From Crotalaria pallida (lineage: Eukaryota > Streptophyta > Magnoliopsida > Fabales > Fabaceae), in NCBI GenBank assembly GCA_037953625.1, contig CM075651.1, forward strand, positions 126,880,501 to 126,944,500: a stretch of DNA of 64,000 nt. The letters are read 5' to 3'. Below the pieces are notes generated by a model, which was not told where the DNA came from, ran no database searches, and saw nothing but the letters and a program-made list of their open reading frames with translations. The translations under genes and the position numbers were made by a program. Shown here piece after piece: positions 35,179 through 45,527 of this stretch. Position 1 is the stretch's first letter, and every line of letters starts with the position of its first letter.

Positions 35179-35190
35179 TGGTATCAGAGC
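35179..35190 (+). other. Primer-binding site, copy 1
   Basis: The string tggtatcagagc begins two bases after the LTR. It is complementary to the 3' end of initiator tRNA-Met, the standard Copia primer. Confidence 0.95.
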
Positions 35191-35246
35191 TCGGTCGAAA
35201 GATCGAGTGTAACAACTTTTTCGAAAAAGATCCTTTTGGAAACTTA

Positions 35247-37025
35247 ATGGGCTCTAGAAATAACTTTGGTGGAGAAGGAGCTTCAATAAACCGTCCTCCA
35301 CTATTTAATGGTGAAGGATATGTTTATTGGAAAACTCGCATGAAAGTTTTTATTGAAGCAATTGATATGGATATTTGGGATGCAATTGAAAACGGTCCTT
35401 TCATTCCCAAAAAGAAAATAAATGATGAAATTGTTGAAATTCCAAGGAGTAGTTGGAATGATGATGAAAAGAGAAAAGTTTCATTTGATTTAAAAGCTAA
35501 AAACATCATCTTTTCGGCCTTATCCCATGATGAATTTTATAGAGTTTCCCAATGTAAATCGGCAAAAGAAATGTGGGATACTTTGCAAGTCACACATGAG
35601 GGAACAAGTGAGGTTAGAGATGCAAGATTGAATTCTCTAACTCACGAATATGAATTGTTCCACATGTTGCCAAATGAAACCATTAGTGACTTGCAAAGGC
35701 GATTCTCTCACATTGTTAATCATTTGATTTCCTTGGGAAAAGTATTTCGCAATGGTGAAACTACTAACAAAATTCTAAGATGTCTTGATAGGAGTTGGCA
35801 ACCCAAGGTAACCGCCATCAAGGAATCTAGAGACATAAATAGCATGGACTTAGCCACTTTGTTTGGCAAACTCCAAGAGCATGAGATGGAGCTTACAAGA
35901 CTTGGTATGCATGAGGAATCGGACAAAAAGAAAAAGGGCATAGCACTCAAAGCTTCAACTAAAGCTACAAAAGAAGTTGAAGAATGCTCTACAAGTGGAG
36001 ATTCCGATGGTGAACCAAATCAAGAAGAATTTGGGATGTTTGTGAAAAGATTCAACAAATTTTTCAAAGGGAAGAAAGGTGGATCTTCATCCAATTTCAA
36101 GAGAACCAAAGACTCCAAACAAAGAGAAAAGAGTACCAAAGATGGAGTTAAGTGTCATGAATGTGGAGGGGTTGGTCACATAAGAATGGAATGTGCCACA
36201 TTCTTGAAGAAGAATGACAAGAAGACCCAAGAGACCAAAGGGAAGCGTGCATACATTGTTTGGGATGCACCGGAGAAGAGCAATGAATCATCTTCAAGTA
36301 GCTCCGGTGATGAAAATGCAAACCTTTGTCTCATGGCCAAGAACAATCATGAGTCCTCATCAAGAGCTAATCATGGCATGAGTGAAAGTGATGATGAGGT
36401 AACCTCTAGTTCTTCTTGTTCCTCTTCAAACTCCATTTCATATGATGATTTGCAAGAAGCCTACAATGAAATGTTAATTCAATTTAAAAGGCTTGCTAAA
36501 ATTAATAAGGAAAAAGGAAAGAAAATTTTGGAGTTTCAACATGAAATTGATGAATTGCAAAAATCTATAAATGAGTTGAAACTTCAAAATGAATCCTTGG
36601 AACTTATTAATTCTAGTCATCAAAGTGATTGTGCAAATCATGAGGAGATTATCACTCCATGTGAGAGATGTGATGAACTTGAAAAAGAAGTGAAAGAATT
36701 GAAAAACAAACTCACAATCTCACATAGTGATAGAAACCTCAACTGGTTGTTGAACTCTCAAAGACATAATCACAACAAAACCGGTTTAGGATATGTTCAT
36801 AAAAAGGACAAAAAGTACAAGGTGGTTGGAACATTTTCTAAGAAAAACTCATCAAAGAGACCAACTTGTACTTATTGTGGAAAAGTTGGACATATCAACA
36901 TTGAGTGCCATATTAAGAAGTTTGAAATGAATAAGGGCACTTATATGTGGATTAAGAAGGGAGAAAGTCCCAACACTAACCCTAAGGGACCCAACATTGT
37001 TTGGGTACCCAACATGAAAAGGTGA
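35247..37025 (+). CDS. gag: Copia gag, copy 1
   Basis: I chose the ATG at 35247 (MGSRNNFGGEGASINRPP), because the upstream in-frame ATG at 35148 lies within the LTR. The 592-residue product has the Copia gag start (PPLFNGEGYVYWKTRMKVFI), a UBN2-type capsid region and a CCHC knuckle CHECGGVGHIRMEC at about 303. A Ser/acidic stretch, a coiled-coil-like region (about 430-500) and a second knuckle CTYCGKVGHINIEC at about 541 follow. Two well-separated knuckles and a length near 600 fit SIRE-type gag. The frame ends TGA at 37023; pol follows in the +1 frame. Confidence 0.9.
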   Translation: MGSRNNFGGEGASINRPPLFNGEGYVYWKTRMKVFIEAIDMDIWDAIENGPFIPKKKINDEIVEIPRSSWNDDEKRKVSFDLKAKNIIFSALSHDEFYRVSQCKSAKEMWDTLQVTHEGTSEVRDARLNSLTHEYELFHMLPNETISDLQRRFSHIVNHLISLGKVFRNGETTNKILRCLDRSWQPKVTAIKESRDINSMDLATLFGKLQEHEMELTRLGMHEESDKKKKGIALKASTKATKEVEECSTSGDSDGEPNQEEFGMFVKRFNKFFKGKKGGSSSNFKRTKDSKQREKSTKDGVKCHECGGVGHIRMECATFLKKNDKKTQETKGKRAYIVWDAPEKSNESSSSSSGDENANLCLMAKNNHESSSRANHGMSESDDEVTSSSSCSSSNSISYDDLQEAYNEMLIQFKRLAKINKEKGKKILEFQHEIDELQKSINELKLQNESLELINSSHQSDCANHEEIITPCERCDELEKEVKELKNKLTISHSDRNLNWLLNSQRHNHNKTGLGYVHKKDKKYKVVGTFSKKNSSKRPTCTYCGKVGHINIECHIKKFEMNKGTYMWIKKGESPNTNPKGPNIVWVPNMKR

Positions 37026-37038
37026 TTTCATTTTGTAG

Positions 37039-38106
37039 GTGTGTCTTCGAACGGGAAAACAATTGTGGTATCTTGATAGTGGATGTTCGAAGCACATGAC
37101 GGGAGATAAGCGGCACTTCATTGAGCCTACTCCAAAGGAAAAGGGTTATGTCACTTATGGGGACAACAACAAAGGCAAAATCCTTGGTATTGGTAAAATC
37201 GGAAACTCTTCAAACTTGATTATTGATAATGTGCTCTATGTTCAAGGATTAGAACATAATCTCTTGAGCATAAGCCAATTATGTGATGTTGGTAATCATG
37301 TAGTTTTTACCTCTACCCATTGCCTCATTAAAAGTGACAAAGATGAATCAATCAAATTTGTTGGTAGAAGGTCAAATAATACTTACTTAGTTGATTTGAA
37401 CAAAGTCACTTCTTTGGTCTCTACTTGTTTAGTGAGCAAAGAAAATGACACTTGGTTATGGCATCGTAGGACCGCTCATATTAATGTAAACCAATTGAAG
37501 AAAATACAATCTAAAGATCTAGTAGTTGGTTTACCAAAGCTAAATTTTTCTATTGAAGGTGTTTGTTCTCCTTGCAAGAAATGTAAACAAACTAAAAACA
37601 CCTTTGGATCAAAAATGATGATGTCCACATCAAGGCCATTAGAAATGCTTCATATGGACTTGTTTGGACCATCACAAGTAAAAAGCTTTGGTGGCAACTA
37701 TTATGCATTGGTGATTGTTGATGACTTCTCTAGGTTTACTTGGACTTTATTTTTAACTACTAAGAGTGAGACCTACAAATCTTTTAAACATCATGTCAAA
37801 CTTTTGCAAAACCAAGTAAATCAAAAAGTAATTATTATTCGAACCGATCATGGTGGTGAATTCGAAAACCACAAATTTGATAGATTTTGTGCTAAAAATG
37901 GTATTGAGCATCAATTCTCCGCACCAAGGACTCCGGAACAAAACGGAGTGGTAGAGCGGAAAAATAGGGTGCTAGAGGAACTTGCTAGAACCATGTTAAA
38001 TGATTCTCAAGTACCTCAATATTTTTGGGCCGATGCCGTCAATACGGCTTGTTATGTTTTAAATCGTATTTTGATAAGGCCCTCTTTGGATAAAACCCCC
38101 CTATGA
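37039..38106 (+). CDS. pol: Copia pol part 1 (protease-integrase), copy 1
   Basis: This is an open frame from just after a TAG at 37036 to the TGA at 38104-38106; it has no convincing ATG at its start, so it is read as part of a polyprotein. The protease motif is WYLDSGCSKHMTGD (Asp about 13). Integrase has the zinc finger HRRTAHIN (His about 142) with CSPCKKC, then Asp 207 (MDLFGP), Asp 270 (TDHGGEF) and Glu 306 (VVERKNR), a D-D-35-E triad. The frame ends within a six-C run, after which pol continues in the +1 frame. The same run and break exist in copy 2. Confidence 0.9.
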   Translation: MCLRTGKQLWYLDSGCSKHMTGDKRHFIEPTPKEKGYVTYGDNNKGKILGIGKIGNSSNLIIDNVLYVQGLEHNLLSISQLCDVGNHVVFTSTHCLIKSDKDESIKFVGRRSNNTYLVDLNKVTSLVSTCLVSKENDTWLWHRRTAHINVNQLKKIQSKDLVVGLPKLNFSIEGVCSPCKKCKQTKNTFGSKMMMSTSRPLEMLHMDLFGPSQVKSFGGNYYALVIVDDFSRFTWTLFLTTKSETYKSFKHHVKLLQNQVNQKVIIIRTDHGGEFENHKFDRFCAKNGIEHQFSAPRTPEQNGVVERKNRVLEELARTMLNDSQVPQYFWADAVNTACYVLNRILIRPSLDKTPL

Positions 38107-40078
38107 ACTTTACAAGGGAAGAAAGCCAAATATATCTCATTTTCATGTCTTCGGATGCCAAGTTTTTGTTTTAAATAATGGAAAAGAACACCTTGGCAAG
38201 TTTGATTCCAAATCCGATGAAGGCATATTTTTAGGCTATTCTTCTCATAGTAAAGCTTATAGAATTTTCAATAAAAGAACTTTAACTATTGAGGAATCAA
38301 TTCATGTGGTTTTTAATGAGTCTTCAAAAGAAGATAGTGTTTTATGTGATGCTAGTGAAGATGGCATTGTCTTTTCAAAAGAAGAAAAAGAGAGAGAGAA
38401 TTCAAAAATTGATGAAGGAGAAGTAAGGGAAGAACTTCCTCCAACTTGGAAATCGGTCAAGGCTCATCCTATAGACAAAGTCATAGGAGATATGTCAAAG
38501 GGAGTACTTACTCGTAGGTCTATTCAAAACATTTGCCACTATGTCTCATTTGTTTCTCAAATTGAACCTGATTCAATTAAAAAGGCCATTGAGGATGATC
38601 ATTGGGTTCTTGCTATGCAAGAAGAATTAAACCAATTTGAAAGAAATGAAGTTTGGGATCTAGTCCCTAAACCCGATGATCATACCATAATTGGTACTAA
38701 ATGGATTTATAGAAACAAACTTGATGAATCCGGGTTGATTATAAGAAACAAAGCTAGACTAGTAGCTCAAGGGTACAACCAAGAGGAAGGTATCGATTAT
38801 GATGAGACCTTTGCTCCGGTTGCACGTCTTGAAGCAATCCGAATTTTACTTGCTTATGCTTCAATCATGAAATTCACTTTATATCAAATGGATGTTAAAA
38901 GTGCTTTCTTGAATGGGTTTATAAATGAAGAAGTGTATGTCAAACAACCCCCCGGTTTTGAAAATAGTGAATTTCCAAACCATGTTTATAAATTGAAAAA
39001 GGCACTCTATGGATTGAAACAAGCTCCTAGAGCTTGGTATGATCGATTGAGTTCCTAGCTATTAGAAAACAAGTTTCAAAGAGGGAAGGTTGATAATACA
39101 TTATTTATTTATAAAACCAAGGATGACATTTTGTTAGTACAAATCTATGTTGATGATATCATTTTCGGTGCTACTAACGTGTCTCTTTGTAGAAAGTTTT
39201 CAAATTTGATGAAAAAGGAATTTGAAATGTCAATGATGGGAGAACTCAAGTTCTTCCTAGGCTTACAAATAAAGCAAGTCAAGGAGGGGATATTTGTGCA
39301 TCAAGGGAAATATTGCAAAGAGCTCCTTGAAAAATTCGGATTGGACAAGTGCAAGGAAGCCTACACTCCAATGAGCACATCATGCTACCTAGACAAGGAT
39401 GAACAAGGTACACCGGTTGATGTTAGTAAGTATAGGGGTATGATAGGTAGTCTCCTATATCTCACTGCATCTAGACCGGATATTATGTTTAGTGTATGCA
39501 TGTGTGCTAGATTTCAAGCTAATCCTAAAGAATCTCACCTATCCGCAGTTAAACATATATTTAAGTATCTAAAAGGAACAATTAACACTGGTTTATGGTA
39601 TCCTGCTGATGCCAATCTTTGTTTAGTTGGTTACTCGGATTCCGACTTCGCGGGATGCAAGCTTGATCGCAAAAGCACCAGTGGTACTTGCCATTTCTTG
39701 GGAAGTTCATTGGTGTCATGGTTTTCTAAAAAGCAAGCTTGTGTCGCTCTTTCTACCGCCGAAGCGGAATATATCGCAGCCGGTAGTTGTTGTGCTCAAC
39801 TGTTATGGATGAAACAACAATTATCGGATTTTGGTTTGAAACTTGAAAATATTCCGATTAGATGCGATAACACGAGTGCAATCAATTTGACTAAGAATCC
39901 GGTGTATCACTCAAGAACTAAACACATTGAAATAAGACATCATTTTTTAAGAGATCATGTACAAAAGGGTGATTGCACAATTGAATTTGTTAGTACCACA
40001 AATCAATTACCGACATTTTTACAAAACCTCTACCAAGGGACACCTTTTATCATATTAGGAGAGAACTTGGTATTTTAG
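38102..40078 (+). pseudogene. pol: Copia pol part 2 (RT-RNase H), copy 1, damaged
   Basis: Continues the integrase C-terminus (YELYKGRKP, HVFGCQVFV), then reverse transcriptase (WIYRNKLDESG, KARLVAQGYNQ, YVDDIIFGAT) and RNase H (GYSDSDFAG, STAEAEYIA, RTKHIEIRHHF). Two lesions are private to this copy: a TAG at 39056-39058, where copy 2 has TTT, and a one-base loss near 40010 that scrambles the last 25 codons. Active-site residues remain, but the protein would stop before the YVDD motif. Confidence 0.9.
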
Positions 40079-40753
40079 ATGAAGCTAATATAGGCTAATT
40101 GCATTGTGTGTCATTTTTGGAAAATCACCATATTAGTCTTACTCTAATGTGTTATTGATTCTTAGTTAAATTGTCCTTGATGATATTTGAAATTGTATAT
40201 GTTAATTGTGTGTGATTCTGTACTGTATTCCAAGTTGGTAGTGAAGCATTTGTGTTTGATTTGTGTTTGGTCTTTTAAAACTGAGTTTTTACTTTCTGTT
40301 CTGTCAAAATACTCGAGTTTTTCCAAAAACACTCGAGTATTTTAATTCAAAATTAAATCAGTTTTAAATTGAAAAAGTTTTTAATCAGGGTCTGATAAAA
40401 ATACTCGAGTGTTTCTCAAAACACTCGAGTCTTTATTAAAATACTCGAGTGTTTTTCAAAACACTCGAGTCTTTCGAAACCCCCAATTTTTGAACTTTCA
40501 GACCAAACTCGAGTATTTTCCAAAAACTCGAGTATTTTGCGTTTTCCTGAAAATTGAACTTTCGGACCAAAGTCGAGTTTTTCAATTTTTACTCGAGTTT
40601 TCTGGGGAAATCTGGGCTGAGTCATGAACGACTCGAGTATATTCTCAAACACTCGAGTATTTTGTAACGAACAACTCGAGTTTTGTTGAATATACTCGAG
40701 TATTTTGGCGAGTTTATGTATTCTCCAGCCCCCACAAACTTGAGTTTCACGAA
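40079..40753 (+). other. Copia pol-ORF3 spacer with ACTCGAGT clusters, copy 1
   Basis: About fifteen CTCGAG-containing motifs between 40309 and 40705, mostly (A)ACTCGAGTATTTT or ACTCGAGT-TTTTC variants, often in pairs. ORFs in this stretch (40409-40627 and 40416-40787) result from the repeats. Confidence 0.85.
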
Positions 40754-41801
40754 TGATGAGCATTTTATTTCCCATTATTCCTTGCATTATTTTACTCCTA
40801 TTATTGATACTTGTTGCCCATTTGACATTGATTAGCTTGATTTATTGATTTAGAGTTTATTGGACTAATATTCCGAATATTGTTTAATTTGGAATTATTT
40901 AGCCTAATTAATTCTATTTCTATTTTCAGGTAATATTTGGCACAAGGACACTTTGGAAAGTTTGGAAATGAAGATTGAAGTATTGAAGTGAAGATTGTAA
41001 TTTGCATTTAGGTCCCTTTTTAATTGTAATGTTCAGAATAGTGTTTCTTAGGATTTGGGCCCATGTTTTAGGCCCATTTTGTGTCTTAAGAGGGGAAATT
41101 CGTGTAACCTCCAAGAACACACTTTCATTTCAGATTTCTCACTCTCTCTCTAGGTTAGAACTTCTCTCTTGGCTCTCCCAAGTGGTGGTGGCTGCTAGGG
41201 TTTTGTTCTTCCCCATTTCTACTCGTTTTTCTTCATTTATGGCCATGGAAGGCTAGACTTCAAGGGTTAATCCCTTTGGTATTGTATTATCTACTCTTGA
41301 GCTCTTGTTATTAATGCAATTTCGTTTTCTCTTCTCTGTTTTCATGTTTATCGATGTGTAGTGGTTTGCTTAATTCCATTTCGTAGAGATAATACATGAA
41401 TATAAATGCTTAATTTGTATTAACTCGTAAAAACTCCAATTCTGGTTTCTGATGCTTAATTAGAAGTTAGGGTTTGGAGTGATAACTGAATTTTCGCTTA
41501 GTATTTGGTTATCACGAGTTGGACAGAGGAGAGGAGAGGAATCGATCTTTAGTGAGCTAGGATTGAGTAGTGTACGTAACCAAAGGGGTTTGCCCGCTTT
41601 TGTTTCTGATTTTCTTAGTTTTTATATTCTGTTTGTGTTTTGTTCTTCACATTTGTCACACACAAAAACCCCCCCATTTTACTGCACACTACGTGTTTGA
41701 TACTTTGCCTAGACCGATATTCGCTGGGAAACGACCTAGGATCACCTTCCTAGTACTACAGAATAAACACCTTTTATTTTGATCGGGTACGGCCTCGATC
41801 A
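40754..41801 (+). mobile_element. Solo Gypsy-like LTR inside Copia copy 1
   Basis: Starts TGATGAGCATTTTATT and ends CCTCGATCA with a 5-bp duplication acgaa at 40749-40753 and 41802-41806. Copy 2 lacks it and shows the single acgaa. The size difference of the two internal regions (1052 bp) equals 1048 plus 5 minus the one base lost in pol. No internal region or second LTR is present. Lineage is uncertain; the ends resemble legume Tat/Ogre LTRs. Confidence 0.9.
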
Positions 41802-42014
41802 ACGAACCCCTTTCTCTTCTCTCTCGGTTTTCTCATATCTCTCTCCTCAAAACTCCGTTTTTACTCAAATTTTTGCCAAATCTTACTAGTTTTACATCCT
41901 CTAATCACTTTTCTACCATTATTTCAACAAATTTCAACACTTTTCAACCTCAAATCCGTCACCCCCTTTTAAAACCCTAATTTCAAAAACTCCTATTTTC
42001 ACATCAATTCATCT

Positions 42015-43298
42015 ATGGCTTCTTCATCTGGCAAAGGAAAGAGAGTATGGATTGCTGACTCATCTTCCGAGGAGGAAATTTCCGACTACTATCAAGAGGA
42101 TGAACGCTTGGAAAGGATGGAAGGCTTTGCCACCAGAGAATTCGGAGTAATCACATGGATCAATAGTACTTTCCTTGAGAGTAAGGGTTTCCATTTTGTT
42201 ACTAACCTTAGATATCAGAAACTGATTCAATTTCTGGAATTTCATGGACCTATATATCCTAGGTTAGTTAGAACATTCTATGCAAACCTTAGGCTAAAGG
42301 ACAATGTCATAGAAACAATGGTTGAGGGTGTTCGATTCAAAATTAGAGCTAAGGATCTTTTTGTTGCTTTTGGGACAACACGTCACGGGGACAATTCTCT
42401 AAAGGCCGATGCGGACGGCATTTTTCAAAGTTGTTTGCGCCCCGGTCGTGTATGGACCGAAGGAGTTAAGCATTCCTCATATATGACTGTCCAATCTAGG
42501 GTGTTGCATTATATTGTTTGTCATCAATTAGTGCCTCAAACCTCACCCAATTATGCCAAACCCACAAACAATGAACTTAGGCTTCTTAGTGCCATCCTGA
42601 ACAATGAGAAGCTGAACTGGAGTCGCATAATTTTGGATAGAATGCTCCTTGCTGCTAAGTCTAAACACCCAAAAACCCTGCCCTATGCCATGCATGTTTG
42701 TTATCTGTTGAGTTACTTCAAGGTGTCTATCCCACGCAATGAAGAGAAAAAGACTCTTCATGTGAACCAACATTGCCTCAACAAAGGCACCTTGAGTCAC
42801 CAGGACATGGCATTCCATGAACCCTCTGGCCAATACTTGTACCGATCTGATATTGCTGAGCTAGAGAGGGTTGCAAATGTGGCAGCTCAACAAGGGATGG
42901 ATGCCCATCAGATGGAAGAGGAAGCTGCTGCATTTGCCCAGGCTGAAGAAGGGGATCCTATTGATCAGATTAACTTTGATGACTTCGCTGGATCTCAATC
43001 TGGGTTTGACAACTCGGGCTGGAGAGAGAATGTGATCACACGTCTGGACACTTTAGATGGGAGAATGGACTCCCTTGTGCATGCTATGGACGCCCAGCGT
43101 GATGATTTTGTTAGCCTAGACACTAGGATGAGTGCAGAGTCTGCCATGTTTTATTCTCATTTGGATCAGCACTCGGCCCAGATTAATGCCCGCCTGGACC
43201 AGCAGTCAGGGGAGATGCACCGCCGGTTTGATGAGATGATGGCGGCCTTCTCTCGATTTTATCCTCCTCCAGATGATCCAGCTCCTTCCATGTTTTGA
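42015..43298 (+). CDS. Copia third ORF, copy 1
   Basis: 427 residues: MASSSGKGKRVWIADSSSEE start, acidic segment, then a core (about 40-240) with GPIYPRLVRTFYANLRL, VEGVRFKIRAKDLFVAFGT and RPGRVWTEGVKHSSYMTVQS. The core ends in a TLPYAMHVCYLLSYF segment. The C-terminal 130 residues are heptad-like (RLDTLDGRMDSLVHAMDAQ, LDQHSAQINARLDQQSGEMH), predicting a coiled coil, and end in PPPDDPAPSMF. Position after pol is where SIRE elements have an env-like ORF. No signal peptide or transmembrane anchor is obvious. The core pattern matches the uncharacterised plant transposon-protein domain also seen in the Gypsy element here. It is transcribed from the LTR or a spliced RNA, not determinable here. Confidence 0.8.
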   Translation: MASSSGKGKRVWIADSSSEEEISDYYQEDERLERMEGFATREFGVITWINSTFLESKGFHFVTNLRYQKLIQFLEFHGPIYPRLVRTFYANLRLKDNVIETMVEGVRFKIRAKDLFVAFGTTRHGDNSLKADADGIFQSCLRPGRVWTEGVKHSSYMTVQSRVLHYIVCHQLVPQTSPNYAKPTNNELRLLSAILNNEKLNWSRIILDRMLLAAKSKHPKTLPYAMHVCYLLSYFKVSIPRNEEKKTLHVNQHCLNKGTLSHQDMAFHEPSGQYLYRSDIAELERVANVAAQQGMDAHQMEEEAAAFAQAEEGDPIDQINFDDFAGSQSGFDNSGWRENVITRLDTLDGRMDSLVHAMDAQRDDFVSLDTRMSAESAMFYSHLDQHSAQINARLDQQSGEMHRRFDEMMAAFSRFYPPPDDPAPSMF

Positions 43299-43883
43299 TG
43301 CTGCTGCTTATGGATTTTCTATTTTAGTTTTCATTATGTTTTCATCATGTTGGTCTTTGTTACATTTTCTGTATTTTGAGACCTTGGTGTTTTGAGACTT
43401 TGGGTTTATTATTGCACCTTTGATTTGGACCTTTTATGATGTTTTTATGTTAATGAATTTGGTCTTCATTATGATGTTTGTGCAACGCTTCAGGGGGAGC
43501 TCTTTATCGTTATTATATCTCCGTTTTATTTGCATAATTGGTTATGGGGTTTTCCGATTATGCACCTCTCATCCCGTGATCTTTTTCTAAATTGTTACAT
43601 CTTTTTGGCGTATGACAAAAAGGGGGAGAGATATTACACTTGTCTTGTCTTGATATTGTTGCACCTAAAATCTCTAATTATGGTATATACTCTGATAATT
43701 GTTAAATTCTCTAATACCATAGGCTTGGTGCTAAAATTAAATTGTCATAACATCTTGCTCAAGCTGAATTTTTAGATAGGTGAAAAGTATCATATAGTGA
43801 GGGGGAGTTGCATCTCCAAGTGGATCAAGCTTAACAAATGGATCAAGTGTTAATTATTTTGTCATCACCAAAAAGGGGGAGAT
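43299..43883 (+). other. Copia 3' region with several polypurine tracts, copy 1
   Basis: GGGGGAG-type tracts at about 43491, 43621, 43801 and 43871-43882; the last abuts the middle LTR and is the probable plus-strand primer. Confidence 0.8.
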
Positions 43884-45457
43884 TGTGAATTCAATGCTCC
43901 TAATTATGTGGATTATGTTTTGATGATGACAAAATAATTAACAAATCATGCCTTGAAGATATTGCAACATCAACATCAACAAGAAATCAAGAAAACAAAA
44001 CAAGTGCCCAATCATTCTCAATCAAATATTAATTGTAAATTTCTAATTTATGTTGAGAGTGGTTGAGAGTGGGTAGAAATAGTTAGTCTCTTCTAGGAAT
44101 AAATTTTTATATGATTATTAAGTTGAGATTGACCAAAATTAATACTTGAGAAGAAAAATAAAATTGAAAAATAATTTTTCCCACATCTGATCAAAATACT
44201 CGAGTATTTTGAGAAAGACTCGAGTATATACTCGAGTATTTATAGAAAAACTCGAGTATTTGTGCCAGGTCAGCAATTATGATCGTTAGTCTTGTTCGTG
44301 CACCAATTCACTCGTGACCGACCAAAAAGACTCGAGTTTTTACCAAAACACTCGAGTATTTTTGTCCAGTCAGCAAAAATGAACGTTGGAGAAACTCAAA
44401 AACCCAATTGAGGGCATTTGAGTCTCATCCAACCAAAGAGAGCAATTCAGAACCTTATTGTAAAATTTCTCTTTGAATTTGTGCAAGAACAAACAAGACA
44501 ACAAGATCATATTGATTCAAGCTTTCTTAATTTCCTCTTCTCAAGTGTTAATTCCCAAAAAGCTCAACTTCTCACTCATATTGTCATTTTATTCCAAGTT
44601 GAGTTTTAGGCCTCAATTCTTACATTGAGCTGTGCTTATTTGTGCTAATCCATTGTGAGATTAGTAATACACATACAAAAAGCTTGATTATTCAAAGTCT
44701 TGGATTGTTCCCAAGCAAACCCTAAGTGGCTTAGGGTGTTGGAAGTCTTGAGAGGTTCTCAAGCACAAGACTAGGAGGTTCCTAGCCCGGTGGAGTTTCT
44801 TGAAGGGAGTTCAAGGAAGCTTTGTGAAGAGTTCTTCAATCACCGGAATCAAATTGGGGTAGAAATCAAGAGTTTGGTACACTCTTGAAAGGGTTAGGTT
44901 GAGTGAGGCCATTCTCAAGCAATCCTTTGTAATTTCTAACAATTTGATTATTAGTAGAAACTCCTAAGTGATTAGGAGGACTGGATGTAGCTCATTGTTG
45001 GAGTGAACCAGGATAAAATTGCTTGAGTGTTGGTTTATTGCTTTTAATCTACTTTCTAGCTCAATAGACTTAAGTCATTTCAATCAATTAGGATTTATAC
45101 AATTAGGTAGCAAGTTCAAGGAATCTTTGTGTTAAAAGTTATTTAGATTACTTGCTATTCTGTTGGATAAGTTCCTGTTTATTATTGAATTGATTTGAGT
45201 TAAATTGCTGAATTTTCGTTTCTGGTTTTTCTGCTATCTGATAGTAAAAACTCGAGTATTTCAGAAAAGACTCGAGTTGTTCATCCTGAAAAACTCGAGT
45301 ATTTCACAAAAGACTCGAGTCTTTTGTTTCTGATTCCAGAAAATTCAGTCTAAGCTCCATTCTTCAATTATCAATCGAAATATTTGGTATTAGTGCTTCA
45401 AAATACTATTCACCCCCCCCTCTAGTATTTGCTTAGCCCGCTTGTTGGTTTCCAACA
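43884..45457 (+). repeat. Middle LTR of the Copia array
   Basis: 1574 bp, shared by the two internal regions: preceded by the polypurine tract of copy 1 and followed by the primer site (45460-45471) of copy 2. C-run length is eight. No target duplication flanks it. Confidence 0.95.
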
Positions 45458-45459
45458 AG

Positions 45460-45471
45460 TGGTATCAGAGC
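45460..45471 (+). other. Primer-binding site, copy 2
   Basis: tggtatcagagc two bases after the middle LTR, identical to copy 1. Confidence 0.95.
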
Positions 45472-45527
45472 TCGGTCGAAAGATCGAGTGTAACAACTTT
45501 TTCGAAAAAGATCCTTTTGGAAACTTA

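Noticed and set aside
37022..37038. 17-nt mini-intron joining gag to pol
   Set aside because: GT/AG borders exist but removal does not give the pol frame, and the length is far below plant intron size.
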